From assembly GCA_036874045.1 (NCBI GenBank), contig CM072335.1, positions 11,676,001 to 11,740,000 on the forward strand: DNA of 64,000 nucleotides, given 5' to 3'. This document shows, one piece after another, positions 47,635 through 59,900 of the stretch. The position numbers and the translations under genes are program-made. The DNA comes from Cymodocea nodosa. Its lineage: Eukaryota > Streptophyta > Magnoliopsida > Alismatales > Cymodoceaceae. Every line of letters starts with the position of its first letter. Position 1 is the first letter of the stretch. The notes beneath the pieces are model-generated. The model had not been told where the DNA came from. It saw nothing but the letters and a program-made list of their open reading frames with translations, and searched no databases.

Positions 47635-47986
47635 TAACTCAACGAAGTAAGTTCGTTGAGTTAAACTTAACTCTACGAGGTCAATAATATAATATACGGT
47701 CACTCCATTGAGTGATTTGTAACTCAACGAAGTTAGTCCGTGGAGTTAGCAATAGTAATCGAAGCTAATCCGTTGAGTTAACTATAACTCAACGAGGTTA
47801 GTTCGTGGATTAAGCTAAATAGTTATTCTTTTTAGCCACGAACGAAACTTCATGGGTTTAGCGGTTACTAAAAATTTAAAAATTAGAAGTGGCACACGTA
47901 CCCATAAAAATAGGAACCACACTACACGTTACAAGACACGCTCTTGCAACGAGATTTATTTGCTTTATGGACGTGCATTATAAATA
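47635..47986 (+). promoter_or_regulatory. motif pairs and TATA box upstream of gag
   Basis: Convergent pairs with 7-bp spacers lie at 47635-47663 and 47720-47748. A divergent pair (47770-47780 and 47785-47795) and a single TAACTCTACGA (47668) are also present. TATAAATA at 47979-47986 is the clearest TATA box in the window and lies about 330 bp before the gag ATG at 48319. Promoter function is inferred. Confidence 0.55.
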
Positions 47987-48318
47987 TAGAATAGAATGTT
48001 ATTTACTAGTTACTAGCAGTTTTGAAAGAAAAGAGAATTCATTAGGGAACTGGAAGGAAAAGCAGCTGATTCAACTTCATCCGTCAACAAATATTTATTG
48101 AATATAAAGCTTCAGACTGGTATGTAATTAATCTTTTGCTATTTTACTATATGTTAAGATTTTATGAGCACATGGATTCATTTTCCTAGCACTAAATGAT
48201 TAGTAAGAACACCTACCCAGGATTATTCAACACAGAGGCGTACTGAAATATTTTCTGAATTGGACTTTAACGAAATCCTTAGGGGTGTAGCTAACATTTC
48301 TTTAAAGAGAACGAAGAT

Positions 48319-49504
48319 ATGGCTGCTCTAGTAAAAAAACCATTAGGAGAAATTCTGTATCCTGAATTAGTTGATGAACCTTCATGTATTTGATTGCCAA
48401 ACTTTGAGGGAGATAGGTTTGAACTGAAATCTAATTATATTAGTCAATTACCACATTTTCATGGATTAGAAAGAGAGGATGCCTATTATTTCCTTAGAGA
48501 ATTTAACAAAGTTTGTCAAATGATGAAAATGCCAAACATGAGTATAGATGCTATTAAACTTAGATATATCCCTTTTGCTTTAAAAGACAGCTAAAAGATG
48601 GTTATATACTCTGTCGCTTGATTCAATTTCTGCATGGACTGAATTTTACTTTGTTTTTCTAGAAAAATATTATCCAACACATCAAACAATTAAAAAGAAA
48701 AAAGAAATATTAATGTGTAGCCAAAAATAGGGAGAATCTTTTTGAAAATATTTTGAGAGATTTAACGATTTACTAACTCAATGTCCACATCATGCAATGA
48801 GTAAAGCACAATTAATAGGTATAATTTATGAAGGCATAGATGTTTCAATGAAATCTTTATTAGAATCTACTTGTCAGAATGGATTTTTAAAACTATGTAG
48901 TGAAGAAGCATGGGCATATTTAGAAAACTTTGCAAAAAGGACTGCACAATGGGAAAACTCGGCTGAAGCTATTACAGATAAAAGAATATTACCAAGGGGA
49001 ATGCATGAAATAGATTCAAGCACTATGCTTGAAGTAAAATTAACTAAATTAACAAAGAAAATAGAAAAGTTATCATTAAATCAAAATCTAGCAGAAAAGA
49101 ATGCAGACATTAATGATCTAGATATTATTTATGCTAGAAACCAGAAAGATAACTTTGGAAATTCTTATAACCCTAATTGGACAAATCACCCAAATTTATC
49201 TTGGAGAAACAACAATTTCCAGGGAGGAGAAAATATAAATGACAAGAATATAAGTTATGAAGCATTAATTGAATAAGGATCTAGAATAGAGAAATTAGAA
49301 AAGATAATCCAACAATTAAATAATCGTTTGGATCTTGTATTTGGAAATGCTGCAATTCAAAATCAAAATAGAAACATACCACTTAGATAGAAGGAATCAA
49401 TGGAAGTTAGACCTATTGGAGGATTGCCAATACAAGCAATACCTAACCTTGTCAATAGAACTGTTAATGAAATTGATACCTCCTCTAGGAGGGTAGCTGA
49501 ATGA
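48319..49504 (+). pseudogene. gag: gag of the second Athila-type element, downstream of integrase
   Basis: The ATG at 48319 gives MAALVKKPLGEI and parallels the MAA start of the gag at 28336. The capsid-like region follows: RFELKSNYISQLPHF, LRYIPFALKDS, then a frameshift near 48590-48600 and further breaks, FNDLLTQCPHHAMS and LLESTCQNGF. GNSYNPNWTNHPNLSW is conserved, but the CCHC knuckle present in the other gag is not seen before it. The stop is at 49502-49504. Like the gag at 28336 it lies 3' of the integrase, which argues that the pol-gag order is a lineage trait. Confidence 0.82.
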
Positions 49505-49604
49505 AGTAGTGTAACTGAAGTAACTATGTATAATATAGTAAGTAGAAAAATATAAAAAAAAATATAAGTTTACTTATAGTTAATAGTATCTTAGAGTTAT
49601 TACT

Positions 49605-49649
49605 TAACTCAACGAACTTAATCCGTTGAGTTATGACCTAACTCCACGA
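49605..49649 (+). promoter_or_regulatory. motif cluster upstream of the F-box ORF
   Basis: Three sites lie within 45 bp: TAACTCAACGA (49605-49615), then after 7 bp its inverted partner CCGTTGAGTTA (49623-49633), then TAACTCCACGA (49639-49649). The F-box ATG follows at 49718. Confidence 0.5.
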
Positions 49650-49717
49650 GGGTGTGAAGTAGCTATGTTAATTTTTGTCTCTGCTAAATTTTTGTTTATG
49701 TTATACAAAATCAATAG

Positions 49718-50856
49718 ATGGAATTTATGAAATTACCACTAGACGCACTAAGGAAAGTGTTGAGTAGCTTGTCAGCTAAAGATCTGTGCAGATTGTGTTG
49801 TGTATCAAAAGATATTAAAAACTATGTCGAAGAAAAATATTTTCATGGACTACAAGCTGCAAAAATGACTAAGATTAGAGATGGATTTTTATGGAAGTCA
49901 TTTAGTCGTAGTTCAATTAACTATGAATATCTGAATATGAAAGAAATTGCTGGAATTCCACCCAATACATTAAAAGGAATAGATCATATTATGGGGATGG
50001 ATGAAAGATTAATTATATACAGAACCAAACCAAGGTATGCAATCCTATTACCCGACATTTTGATTAGAAATCCTATCATAAGAGAAGAATGGAATATAGG
50101 AAGGGCTAATAGATATGAAGTACCAACTGAAAATTGTGGGTTAGCTTTAATATTTTCTGATAAAAATTTGACCATTCTTGAAAAATTATATTATTAGAGA
50201 CCAACTGGAAATTGTGATGAAGATTTATGCTTAAGTGTGTATAATTTTCTGAATAGATCTTGGACTGAAAATACTATGATATATTTAGGATAGAATCATT
50301 AATTAACAATGTACATGTTATACTTAATGGATATATATATCTAGTCACAGATATATCAGTTGCATTTAGATTTGATTTATACATAGTAAGCATAGATAGT
50401 TATGATAATGACTATATAGAAATTTTGCCTATACCGAGAGATATAGCTAAACCATCATCTGTAGAATATGATAAAATTCAAATAGGGATGTGATATAATG
50501 AATATGATGATCCTACTTTATGTCTGATAAGATGGTGAAATGAATTGATGAAATTTCAAATATGGATTATGAAAGACATAAATGAATAGATGTGGGAAGA
50601 AGAATATATTGAAATAGATGTAGAAATAATAACAGCTACATTATCTTGGAATAGAAAATGATCCCTTTCTGCATTTCATTTCATTAATGGTAATACACTT
50701 GTATTTAGTATTGATAATATACTGCATGTTTACAAATTAAGAAGGAAAATGAATTGCATTAAAACAGAATTAATAGCAAGAAGAATTATGCTAAAAAATT
50801 TTGCATGGACTGACACGTTTATTCCATTTGTTATTACTTTTCAATCATGTTCTTAA
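49718..50856 (+). pseudogene. F-box protein with F-box-associated region, inside the retrotransposon
   Basis: The start at ATG 49718 gives an N-terminal F-box (MKLPLDALRKVLSSLSAKDL, then CRLCCVSKDIKNYV). The downstream frame resembles an F-box-associated domain, with FQIWIMKDIN and LSAFHFINGNTLVF at the expected distances, ending at about 50856. The total span of about 379 codons matches an ordinary plant F-box/FBA protein, a substrate receptor of SCF ubiquitin ligases. It is broken by a TAG at about 50195, a frameshift near 50290 and several later stops, and no intron is evident. It lies between gag and the 3' PPT in the same orientation, which suggests capture of a host transcript by the element. 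An older host pseudogene trapped by rearrangement is the alternative. Confidence 0.72.
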
Positions 50857-51480
50857 ATCAACAAAAATTTGTGATTCTGTGCTTTTAATGTTGTGTGTAT
50901 TTTGCATTTATTTTTAGAAAAAAAGAAGAAAAAGAAATGAAAAAATTTTTAATTTTAGTTTTATTTTAAAAGAAAAGAAAAAACCAAAATATCAATCTAG
51001 TTTGTTGGTATCTGTTCTAGGAAACCAACTAGCTTGCTTGTGAGCCACCAAAGGCATAGGAGCCTAGGTTCCACACAAGACACTAATTTATCAATATCTA
51101 TTAAATGTTATTTTGTTATATATTCTACTTTTATTCGTGAATGAAAAGTTTTTCAGAATCAAAAAATTAGAATATACAGAAGGAGATACAAAAGAAAATG
51201 CATGTAATTGATTACTTATCCTGAATTTAGGTTTAAACTAAATTCGTGAGTTATTCATTAACTCAATGAATTAAGTTCGTTGAGTTAGATGCTAAGTCAA
51301 CGAAACAATATTCATGCTTGCTACAATTATTGTATTTACTGTAAAATCTTTTACATTGAGGACAATGCAAAAAAAATAGGTATGGGGGGAGGTAATTAAA
51401 GTAACAGCTATGTAAGTTTGTTAATTAAAGGAATTAAAAGGATACTGCAAAGTTTTGTGGAAATTGCAAATTTTAATTGA
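50857..51480 (+). other. non-coding region with a motif pair and an internal PPT-like site
   Basis: A convergent motif pair with a 7-bp spacer is at 51259-51287 (TAACTCAATGA, ATTAAGT, TCGTTGAGTTA). TTGAGGACAATG followed by GTATGGGGGGAGG (51355-51393) matches the internal PPT-like site at 29990-30022 in the other Athila-type element. Confidence 0.6.
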
Positions 51481-52660
51481 GACTGTAAAATTTTTAAGAC
51501 TGTAACTATTTGAATGTTATATTTAGAATGCTATATAAGATGCTATAGAATTTACTATTTATACAAATCTAGATATAGTATCTTATGTTTTTGCTGAATT
51601 TTATGAGTTTAACAATTTCATGATTTTAAAATGAAATCAAAATGCTTAACTGAAACTTAATAAATTATCAAAAGTCCTGAAAGAGCTGAAATGTTGATTT
51701 TTAGATTAAATGAAATACATATGATCAAAGATACATTTAATTTGATTGATTAAACTTGTAGAATGATTTATGTGTAAATATTATTAAACTACAAAAAAAG
51801 TATAAGCTTATTGATATGGATTCATATTTTCAGTAAATAATGGAAGCAGGAATATATGAGATTGGTGTTTTATTGCATCTGTATTAATGAAATATGTACA
51901 TATACTGTGTTTGAAAAAAAAGAAAAAAAGAGAGAAAAACTTTGAGAGTTTATTGACTTGTTTGATCACGAGTCTTTTGTACTTGAGTAAATAGGTATGT
52001 AAGGATTGCTGACTTGAAAAAAAAAAAAAGACTCTTTAAATCTAGCAACCTAAGATCCTGATTAGATTTAGGATTGTTGACTGAAAGCTCGATATATGGG
52101 TACACTAGAATGCTCTTGTATGATTCAAGCTTGTCAAATTAACTTTTAAAGTACAAATATGCATATACTGTTCTAAAAAGATACAAGTGTTTTGTGAAAT
52201 ACAGATATCTTTTGAATCAAGTATATTTTTTGTTATCTAAGATTATTGAAGTATGAATCTAGAATAGACTTTTGAAGTTGTTTATCTAAGATACAATTCT
52301 TTATTCTACTTGTCTTAATCATATTGAATTGGATTGTGTTTTGATTCGTTTGTTGTAGAAATTTATTCTGGAAATCATATTGGTAAATTCAGGATGACAG
52401 ATGCTGAAAAGAAGAAAAAATGATAATATAATTAACAACTATGTGATGCTGATATATTTTGTATGTAATTTACATATGTTCTAAATATATTTGTAGGTTG
52501 AAGAGGAGAAAACAAAGTTAAAACAGATTACTGAAACATACAGAAAATCTATATAGTAATCTAATTTATTATTTTGAAGAAGAACGAAGTGAAGAATTAA
52601 TTCTAATACTTCAAAAAGACAAACTAGTTAGATCTTAGTTTGCTAAGGGACTAGCAAAAT
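51481..52660 (+). repeat. non-coding module shared with the copia element
   Basis: This stretch is similar to 41220-42400 (copia spacer, + copy) and to the complement of 17500-18720. Shared words include TTGATTAAACTTGTAGAAT, GTGTTTTATTGCATCTGTAT, ACTGAAAGCTC and CTCTTGTATGATTCAAGCTT. The order is the same throughout. In the gypsy element it lies before the 3' LTR, in copia between pol and the accessory ORF. Confidence 0.82.
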
Positions 52661-52661
52661 T

Positions 52662-52676
52662 TAAGTATGGGGGAAG
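52662..52676 (+). other. polypurine tract of the second Athila-type element
   Basis: GTATGGGGGAAG abuts the LTR start TGTTTAGAATG, preceded by GACTAGCAAAATTTAA as in the element at 21843. Confidence 0.8.
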
Positions 52677-54675
52677 TGTTTAGAATGAAAAAGTGCATAA
52701 TATTAACGGTTAAATGATGGTTAATTGCATAATATTTAGCTTATCATATGAGAATTAAGCCATTATGTTATAATTGCACTGTTATATACTTTAATGAAAG
52801 AATCTGCATAATTTCAGGGAATTAATGTTAATTTAGTACATTTCTAAACTATCGATAAATTACAGGCTATGAAATTCTTAAGTATCTGAATTTTCTATTA
52901 TTTCGGAGAGTTATGTTTTATGTACCGGATAGTTATGTTTTAAAGAATATTTCATTATTTCCTGAAGTACACGTGTCGAAACCATAATGCATGACTTAAG
53001 TGGATTTTCGGAAAGTTATCTGTTAACTATCCGTAATGCATCTAGGCATCGGATAGTTAGGTTTTTAGGTATTCGAAATATTTGAACTTGTTAAGTTAGA
53101 TTTATGCACATGTTGAATTTAAATGCTTTAGTATATCACGTGAGATGCACATGTTTAACTCGTTAAGTTAGCATAACTGTACGCGTAGGGTTACATGGAT
53201 GCACACTAAGGTAACGCATTATGTTAGCAACTTATTTCTTTATTGCACATATTTTATAGTTAAATCAACGAAGTAAGTCTGTTGAGTTATCTGTAACTCC
53301 ACAGACCATTTATTTTCTAATATGCCATTGTAGCGATTATAGAAACAGGACATTCGAAGGAAAACCACAATTGCACGTATCACATAGGAATTCACTCGTG
53401 GAAGGGAGAGGAAATCACCATCATTGATATGAATGAAGGAAATCCAACCGATCCTCTAAATAGAAGTAGTTACTACTAAAGAAATATAAAAGAAAAGGAG
53501 AAAAGACGAAGTGAGTGTGTAGAGGTGGACAACCATGCTATCTACAGGCAACGTTGGAAGTTCTCTGAAGCTCCACACCACCACCATAATCACCAACCAT
53601 CAGAGGTCTATGAGGATACTTTCCTGATGTCGGGTCGATTCCGATCCAAACACGGTGCTTGACAACCACTGTGAAGAGTGATCGCATCGCGGGAAGGGAA
53701 GCCATTTTCACCAAGCACTGACTCATATCTTAGGAGATCGTAAAACCTCTAGCCTTGGTTTCGGGTTGATGCCAGTATGCTGAAGAGGAGATCATCTTGC
53801 AATTCTGGACTCGCAATTCTATAGGGAGAGGAGGTAGAGTTGTAAGTGATTAAGTTTTCAGTGGTGTAATCGCGTAGCATGTAGTGACGGAAGTATTTAC
53901 TCTCGATAGAGAATTTTTACATTTCACCTTTCGCCCATTTTCATGAACATCTCAAAACAAAAATACCAAAAACAACAACTTATCTATGTTTATATTTCGT
54001 ATTTGAGTGTTGTATTGTTTATTTTGTATTGTGATTAAAGTTATCATTGTTAGTATTGTGAATGTTTTATGTTTGTTTGATTTAGAAAATAGACAATAGT
54101 ATTACAGTTTACTGAAATTGATTCGTTCTAAATACTTAAAGATTTTAATGGTTACTGTTTGAAATATCTGAATGTTAGTATTGCCTAATGATAAATCTAA
54201 TATTCACTAACATTAAAGAGCTTAATTGATATTATTTACAATCTATGGAATTGCCTAATGGTTGGCCAAATTCCTTTGTAAATGGTACTATTAAACTGAA
54301 AAGATAGGCTCGTGGAGTTAACTTAAGTCCACGAGATTAGTCTGTTGTGTTAATTGTAACTCAACGGAGTGATTACTAAACACATTATAATATAAAAAAA
54401 CAGAACAGTACACAATTCTTACTCAATTCTCTATGGGATCGACTAGTACTTGCACACAAATACAATATACACTGTGCACTTGTAGTTAAAATACAAATTG
54501 GAATTAATATCTAATTTGTGTGAAAGATTGTTTGTTTACTTCTAAAAAGAAATTATTGATATAAGCACAAGGATAAATTAACCAAGTAAAAACAGAAGAT
54601 AACAAATGCAAGTTTTCTGGTGATGTTACCTGTGAACTAAACAAGTTCTCTAGTGTCGCCTAAAGCAACCAAACA
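52677..54675 (+). mobile_element. 3' LTR of the second Athila-type element
   Basis: This 1999-bp LTR runs from TGTTTAGAATG to CAACCAAACA and matches the solo LTR at 4240-6626. U3 carries a TAACTATCCGT/TCGGATAGTTA pair with a 14-bp spacer (53024-53059) and a convergent pair with a 7-bp spacer at 53261-53289. TATAAA is at 53485-53490. GCACA follows at 54676 in the satellite; the other copy of the duplication is lost with the 5' end. Confidence 0.88.
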
Positions 54676-56745
54676 GCACATTTTGATTATGATGTCATTC
54701 AATATGTGACATTAATTTTGGAAACTGTTCCCAATAACAGGGTTGTCTCTTAGTGATAGTTTGATTTACCAAAAGACCATCCTACCACGATGCAAAAATG
54801 AGTGCAACACAAGGACTTCCCAAGAGGTCACCCACCTTAGTACTACTCTCGCCCAAACACATTTAACTTTGTAGTTTTTATGAGATCTAGTGCTTTTGTG
54901 CTGGTATGATCGCACTAAAATTTATCTATTTGTCATTACTGAATGATTGAAAACAATGTTAATTCACACTAGAAACTAGTTGAATTGGATTGTTTAAAGT
55001 TTGAAAATAAAGTTCCAATTATTTCAACACATTTGTAATGATTACAACTCTATTGAGAAAATAGCACGACACAATATACATTAAATGTTTCTCATTTCTT
55101 GGTACTTTGATTGTTGTAAGTTAAGATGTTACAAAATTTGAATGATAGAATACAACCCTTTGGATATAAAAGACCGTTATAATGGCACATTTTGATTATG
55201 ATGTCATTCAATATATGGCATTAATTTTGGAAACCATTATCAATAACACGGTCGTCTCTTAGTGATAGTTTGATTTACCAAAAGACAATCCTACCATGAT
55301 GCAAAAATGAGTGCAACACAAGGACTTCTCAAGAGGTCACCCATCTTAGTACTACTCTTGCCCAAACACTTTTAACTTTTGAGTTCTGATGAGATCCAAT
55401 ACTTTTGTGATGGTATAATCGCACCCATATTGACATATTTGTCATTAGTAAATGATCGAAAACAATGCTAATTTGCACTAGAAACTAGTCGAATTGGATT
55501 GTTTAAAGTTTAAAAATAAAGATCCAATTATTTCAACTCATTTGCAATGATTACAACTCTGTTGAAAAAATAACACGACTCAGCAGACATTAAATGTTTC
55601 TCATTTCTTAGTACACTGATTGTTGTAAGTTAAGATGTTACAAAATTTAAGTTAGAGAATACAACCCTTTGGATAGCAAAGACTGTTGTAATAGCACATT
55701 TCGATCAAGATGTCATTCAATATAAGTTATTAATTTTGAAAACCGTTATCAATAATAGGGTCGTCTCTTAGTGACAGTTTGATTTACAAAAAGACCATCC
55801 TATCATGATGCAAAAGTGAGTGCAACACAAAGACTTCCCTAGAGGTCACCCATCTCAGTATTACTCTTGCCCAAACACATTTAACTTTGAAGTTCTAATG
55901 AGATCCAACACTTTTGTGTTGGTATGATTACTCCATTATTTATATATTTATCACAACTGAAAGATCGAAAACTATGTTAATTCACACTAGAAACTAGTTG
56001 AATTGGATTATTTAAAGTTTGAAAATAAAGATCTAATTATTTCAACTCATTTGCAATGATTACAAGCTGTTGAAAAAATAGCAAGACACAACAACCATTA
56101 AATGTTTCTCGTTTCTAAGTACTCTGATTGTTGTAAGTTAAGAGGTTACAAAATTTGAGTCAAAGAATACAATCCTTTGGATATCAAAGACTGTTATAAT
56201 GGCACATTGTGAGCATGATGTCATTCAATATATGACATTAATTTTGGAAACTGTTATCAATAACTAAGTCGTCTCTTAATGATAGTTTTATTTACCAAGT
56301 CACAATCCTACCATGATGCAAAAATGAGTGCAACACAAGGACATCCCAGAGGTCACCCATCTTAGTATTACTATTGCCCAAACGCATTTAACTTTAGAGT
56401 TTTAATGAGATCTAGTGCTTTTGTGTTGGTATGATCGCACCCATATTTATATATTTGTCATTACTGAAAGATTGAAAACTATGTTATTTCGCACTAGAAA
56501 CTAGTTGAATTGGATTGTTTAAAGTTTGAAAATAAAGATCCAATTATTTCAACTCATTTGCAATGAGTACAACTCTATTGGAAAAATAGCATGACACAAC
56601 AAACATTAAATGTTTCTCATTTCTTAGTACTCTAATTGTTGTAAGTTAAGATGTTACAAAATTTGATTCAGAGATTACAACCCTTTGGATAGCAAAGACC
56701 ATTATAATGGCACATTTTGATCATGATGTCATTCAGTATATGACA

Positions 56746-56912
56746 CAAGTAGATCCATGTGAGGGAAATTAGTAATGTGTTAGGAGAAGTTGGTACAAGA
56801 AGCCATGGATACGCTTCTTGATAATGGAATTCGTGGACAAAAAATGTGGGACAGTCTTTATAAAGTTCACAAGTCCTTTTTAGATGTAATTGAGGGCAAG
56901 GAGGGAAGATTT
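56746..56912 (+). pseudogene. rpoC1: plastid rpoC1 fragment inserted in the satellite
   Basis: A 167-bp insert splits a satellite unit between TATGACA and ATTAATTTTGG. In one + strand frame it encodes [18 protein letters not shown], then a KVHKSF segment and [10 protein letters not shown], which I recognise as the conserved region of the RNA polymerase beta' subunit (plastid rpoC1). This identification is from known protein motifs, not a search. It is truncated at both ends and out of context, so it is a nuclear plastid DNA fragment. No target duplication is evident, which fits repair-type insertion. Confidence 0.85.
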
Positions 56913-59900
56913 ATTAATTTTGGAAACCGTTATCAATAACAGGGTCGTCTCTAAGTGACAGTTTAATTAAAAAAAAGACCATCCTATCATGATGCAAATG
57001 TGAGTGCAACACAAGGACTTCCCAAGAGGTCACCCATCTTAGTACTACTCTTGCCCAAATACAATTAACCTTGAAGTTTAAATGAGATCCAGTACTACTG
57101 TGTCGGTATGATCAATCCATTATTTAAAAATTTGTCAATACTGAAAGATCGAAAACTATGTTAATTCGAACTAGAAACTAGTTGAATTGGATTGTTTAAA
57201 GTTTGAAAATAAAGATCCAACTATTTCAACTCATTTGCAATGATTAAAACTCTGTTGAAAAAATAGGACAACACAACAACCATTAAATGTTTCTCATTTC
57301 TTTGTACTCTGATTGTTGTAAGTTAAGATGTTACAAAACTTGAGTTAGAGAATACAACCGTTTGGATATCAAAGACTATTATAATGGCACATTTCGATCA
57401 TGATGTCATTCAATATATGACATTAATTTTGGAAACCGTTATTAATAATAGGGTCATCTCTTGTTGAAAGTTTGATTTACCAAAAGACTATACTACCATG
57501 ATGCAAAAATGAGTGCAACACTAGGACTTCCCAAGAGGTCACACATCTTAGTACTACTCTCGCCCAAACAAATTTAACTATAGAGTTTTGATGAGATCCA
57601 ATGCTTTTGTGTTGGTATGATCACAACCATATTTATATATTTGTCATTACTAAAGGATCGAAACCTAAGTTAATTCACACTAGAAACTAGTTGAATTGGA
57701 TTGTTTAAAGTTTGAAAATAAAGATCCAATTATTTCAACTCATTCGCAACGTTTACAACTCTATTGAAAAAATAGCACGATACAACAACCATTAAATGTT
57801 TCTCATTTCTTGGTACTCTAATTGTTGTAAGTTAAGATGTTAAAAAATTTGTGTCAAAGAATACAACCCCTTGGATTTCAAAGACCATTATAATGGCACA
57901 TTTTGATCAAGATGTCATTCAATATATGACATTAATTTTTGAAACCGTTATCAATAACAGGGTTGTCACTTAGTGAAAGTTTGATTTACCAATATTCCAT
58001 CCTACCATGATACAAAAATGAGTGCAACACAAGGACTTTGCAAGAGGTCATGCATCTTAGTACTTCTCTCACCCAAATACATTTAACTTTGAAGTTCTGA
58101 TGAGATCCAGTGCTTTTGTGATGGTATGATCGCACCCATATTTTCATATTTGTCATCACAAAAAGATTGAAAACTATGTTAATTCGCACTAGTAACTAGT
58201 TGAATTGAATTGTTTAAAGTTTGAAAATAAAGATCCAATTATTTCAACTCATTTGCAATGATTACAATCTGTTGAAAAAATAGCACGACACAACAGCCAT
58301 TAAATGTTTCTCATTTCTTGGTACTCTGATTGTTGTAAGTTAAGATGCTACAAAATTTGAGTTAGAGAATACAACCCTTTGCATATCAAAGACCGCTATA
58401 ATGGCACATTTTGATCATGATGTCATTCAATATATGACATTAATTTTTGAAACTGTTATCAATAATGGGTGATCTCTTAGTGTTAGTTTGATTTACCAAA
58501 AGGCCATCCTACAATCATGTAAAAATGAGTGCAACGCAAGGACTTCCCAAGTGGTCAACCATCTTAGTACTACTCTTGTTCGAACCCATTTAACTTTGGA
58601 GTTCTAAGGAGATCCAGTGCTTTTCTGTTGGTATGCTCGCACCCATATTTATTTATTTGTCATTACTGAAAGATGGAAAACTACGTTAATTTGCACTAGA
58701 AACTAGTTGAATTGGATTGTTTAAAGTATGAAAATAATGATTCAATTATTTCAACTCATTTGCAATGATTAAAACTCTATTGAAAAAATAGTATGACACA
58801 ACAGACATTAAATGTTTCTCATTTCTTGGTATTCTGATTGTTGTAAGTTAAGATGTTACAAAAATTGAGTCAGAGAATACAACTGTTTGGATATCAAAGA
58901 CTGTTATAATGGGACATTTTGATCATGATGTATTCAATATATGACATTAATTTTGGAAACCATTATCAATAATAGGGTTGTCTCTTGGCGACAATTTGAT
59001 TTACAGAAAGACCATCCAATCATGATGCAAAAATGAGTGCAACACAAGAACTACCCAAGAGGTCATCCATGTTAGTACTACTCTCACCCAAACATTCAAC
59101 TTTGGAGTTCTGATGAGATCCAGTGCTTTTGTGTTGGTATGATCCCACCCATATTTATATATTTGTCATTACTGAAAGATCGAAACCTATGTTAATTCAC
59201 ACTAAAAACTAGTTGAATTGGATTGTTTAATGTTTGAAAATAAAGATCCAATTATTTCAACTCATTTGCAATGATTACAACTCTATTGAAAAAATAGCAC
59301 GACACAACAGCCATTAAATGTTTCTCATTTCTTAGTACTCTGATTGTTATAATTTAATATGTTACAAAATTTGAGTCAGAGAATACAACCCTTTGGATAT
59401 CAATGAACGTTATAATGTCATAGTTTAAACATGATGCCATTCAATATGTGACATCAATTTTAGTGACTATTATCAATAATAGGGTCGTCTCTTAGTGATA
59501 GTTTAATTTACCAAAAGACCGTCATACCATGATGCAAAAATTACTGCAACACAAGGACCTCCTAAGAGGTCACCCATATTAGTACTACTCTCGCCCAAAC
59601 AAATTTAACTTTGGAGTTCTAAAGCTTTTGTGTTGGTATGATCGCATGCATTTTTATATATTTGTCATTACTAAAAGATCAAAACCTATGTTAATTTGCA
59701 CTAGAAACTAGTTGAATTGGATTGTTTAAAGTTTGAAAATAAAGATCTAATTATTTCAATTCATTTGCAATGACAACAACTCTGTTGAAAAAATAGCACG
59801 TCACAATAGCCATTAAATGTTTCTCATTTCTTAGTACTCTGATTGTTGTAAGTTAAGATGTTACAAAATTTGAGTCAGAGATTACAACCCATTGGATAGC

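Larger units (their letters stand above)
44613..54675 (+). mobile_element. 3' part of a second Athila-type element with accessory ORF, gag and F-box
   Basis: From left to right: integrase, motif arrays, accessory ORF, motif array with TATA, gag, motif array, F-box pseudogene, motif pair, PPT-like sites, 3' LTR. The 5' LTR, protease, RT and RNase H are missing, cut at the truncated copia fragment. The right LTR end (AACCAAACA, 54675) is followed by GCACA of a satellite unit. The element is older and more decayed than the one at 21843. All parts run in the same direction and end in one PPT and LTR, which supports a single element, but later insertion of some parts cannot be excluded. Confidence 0.75.
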
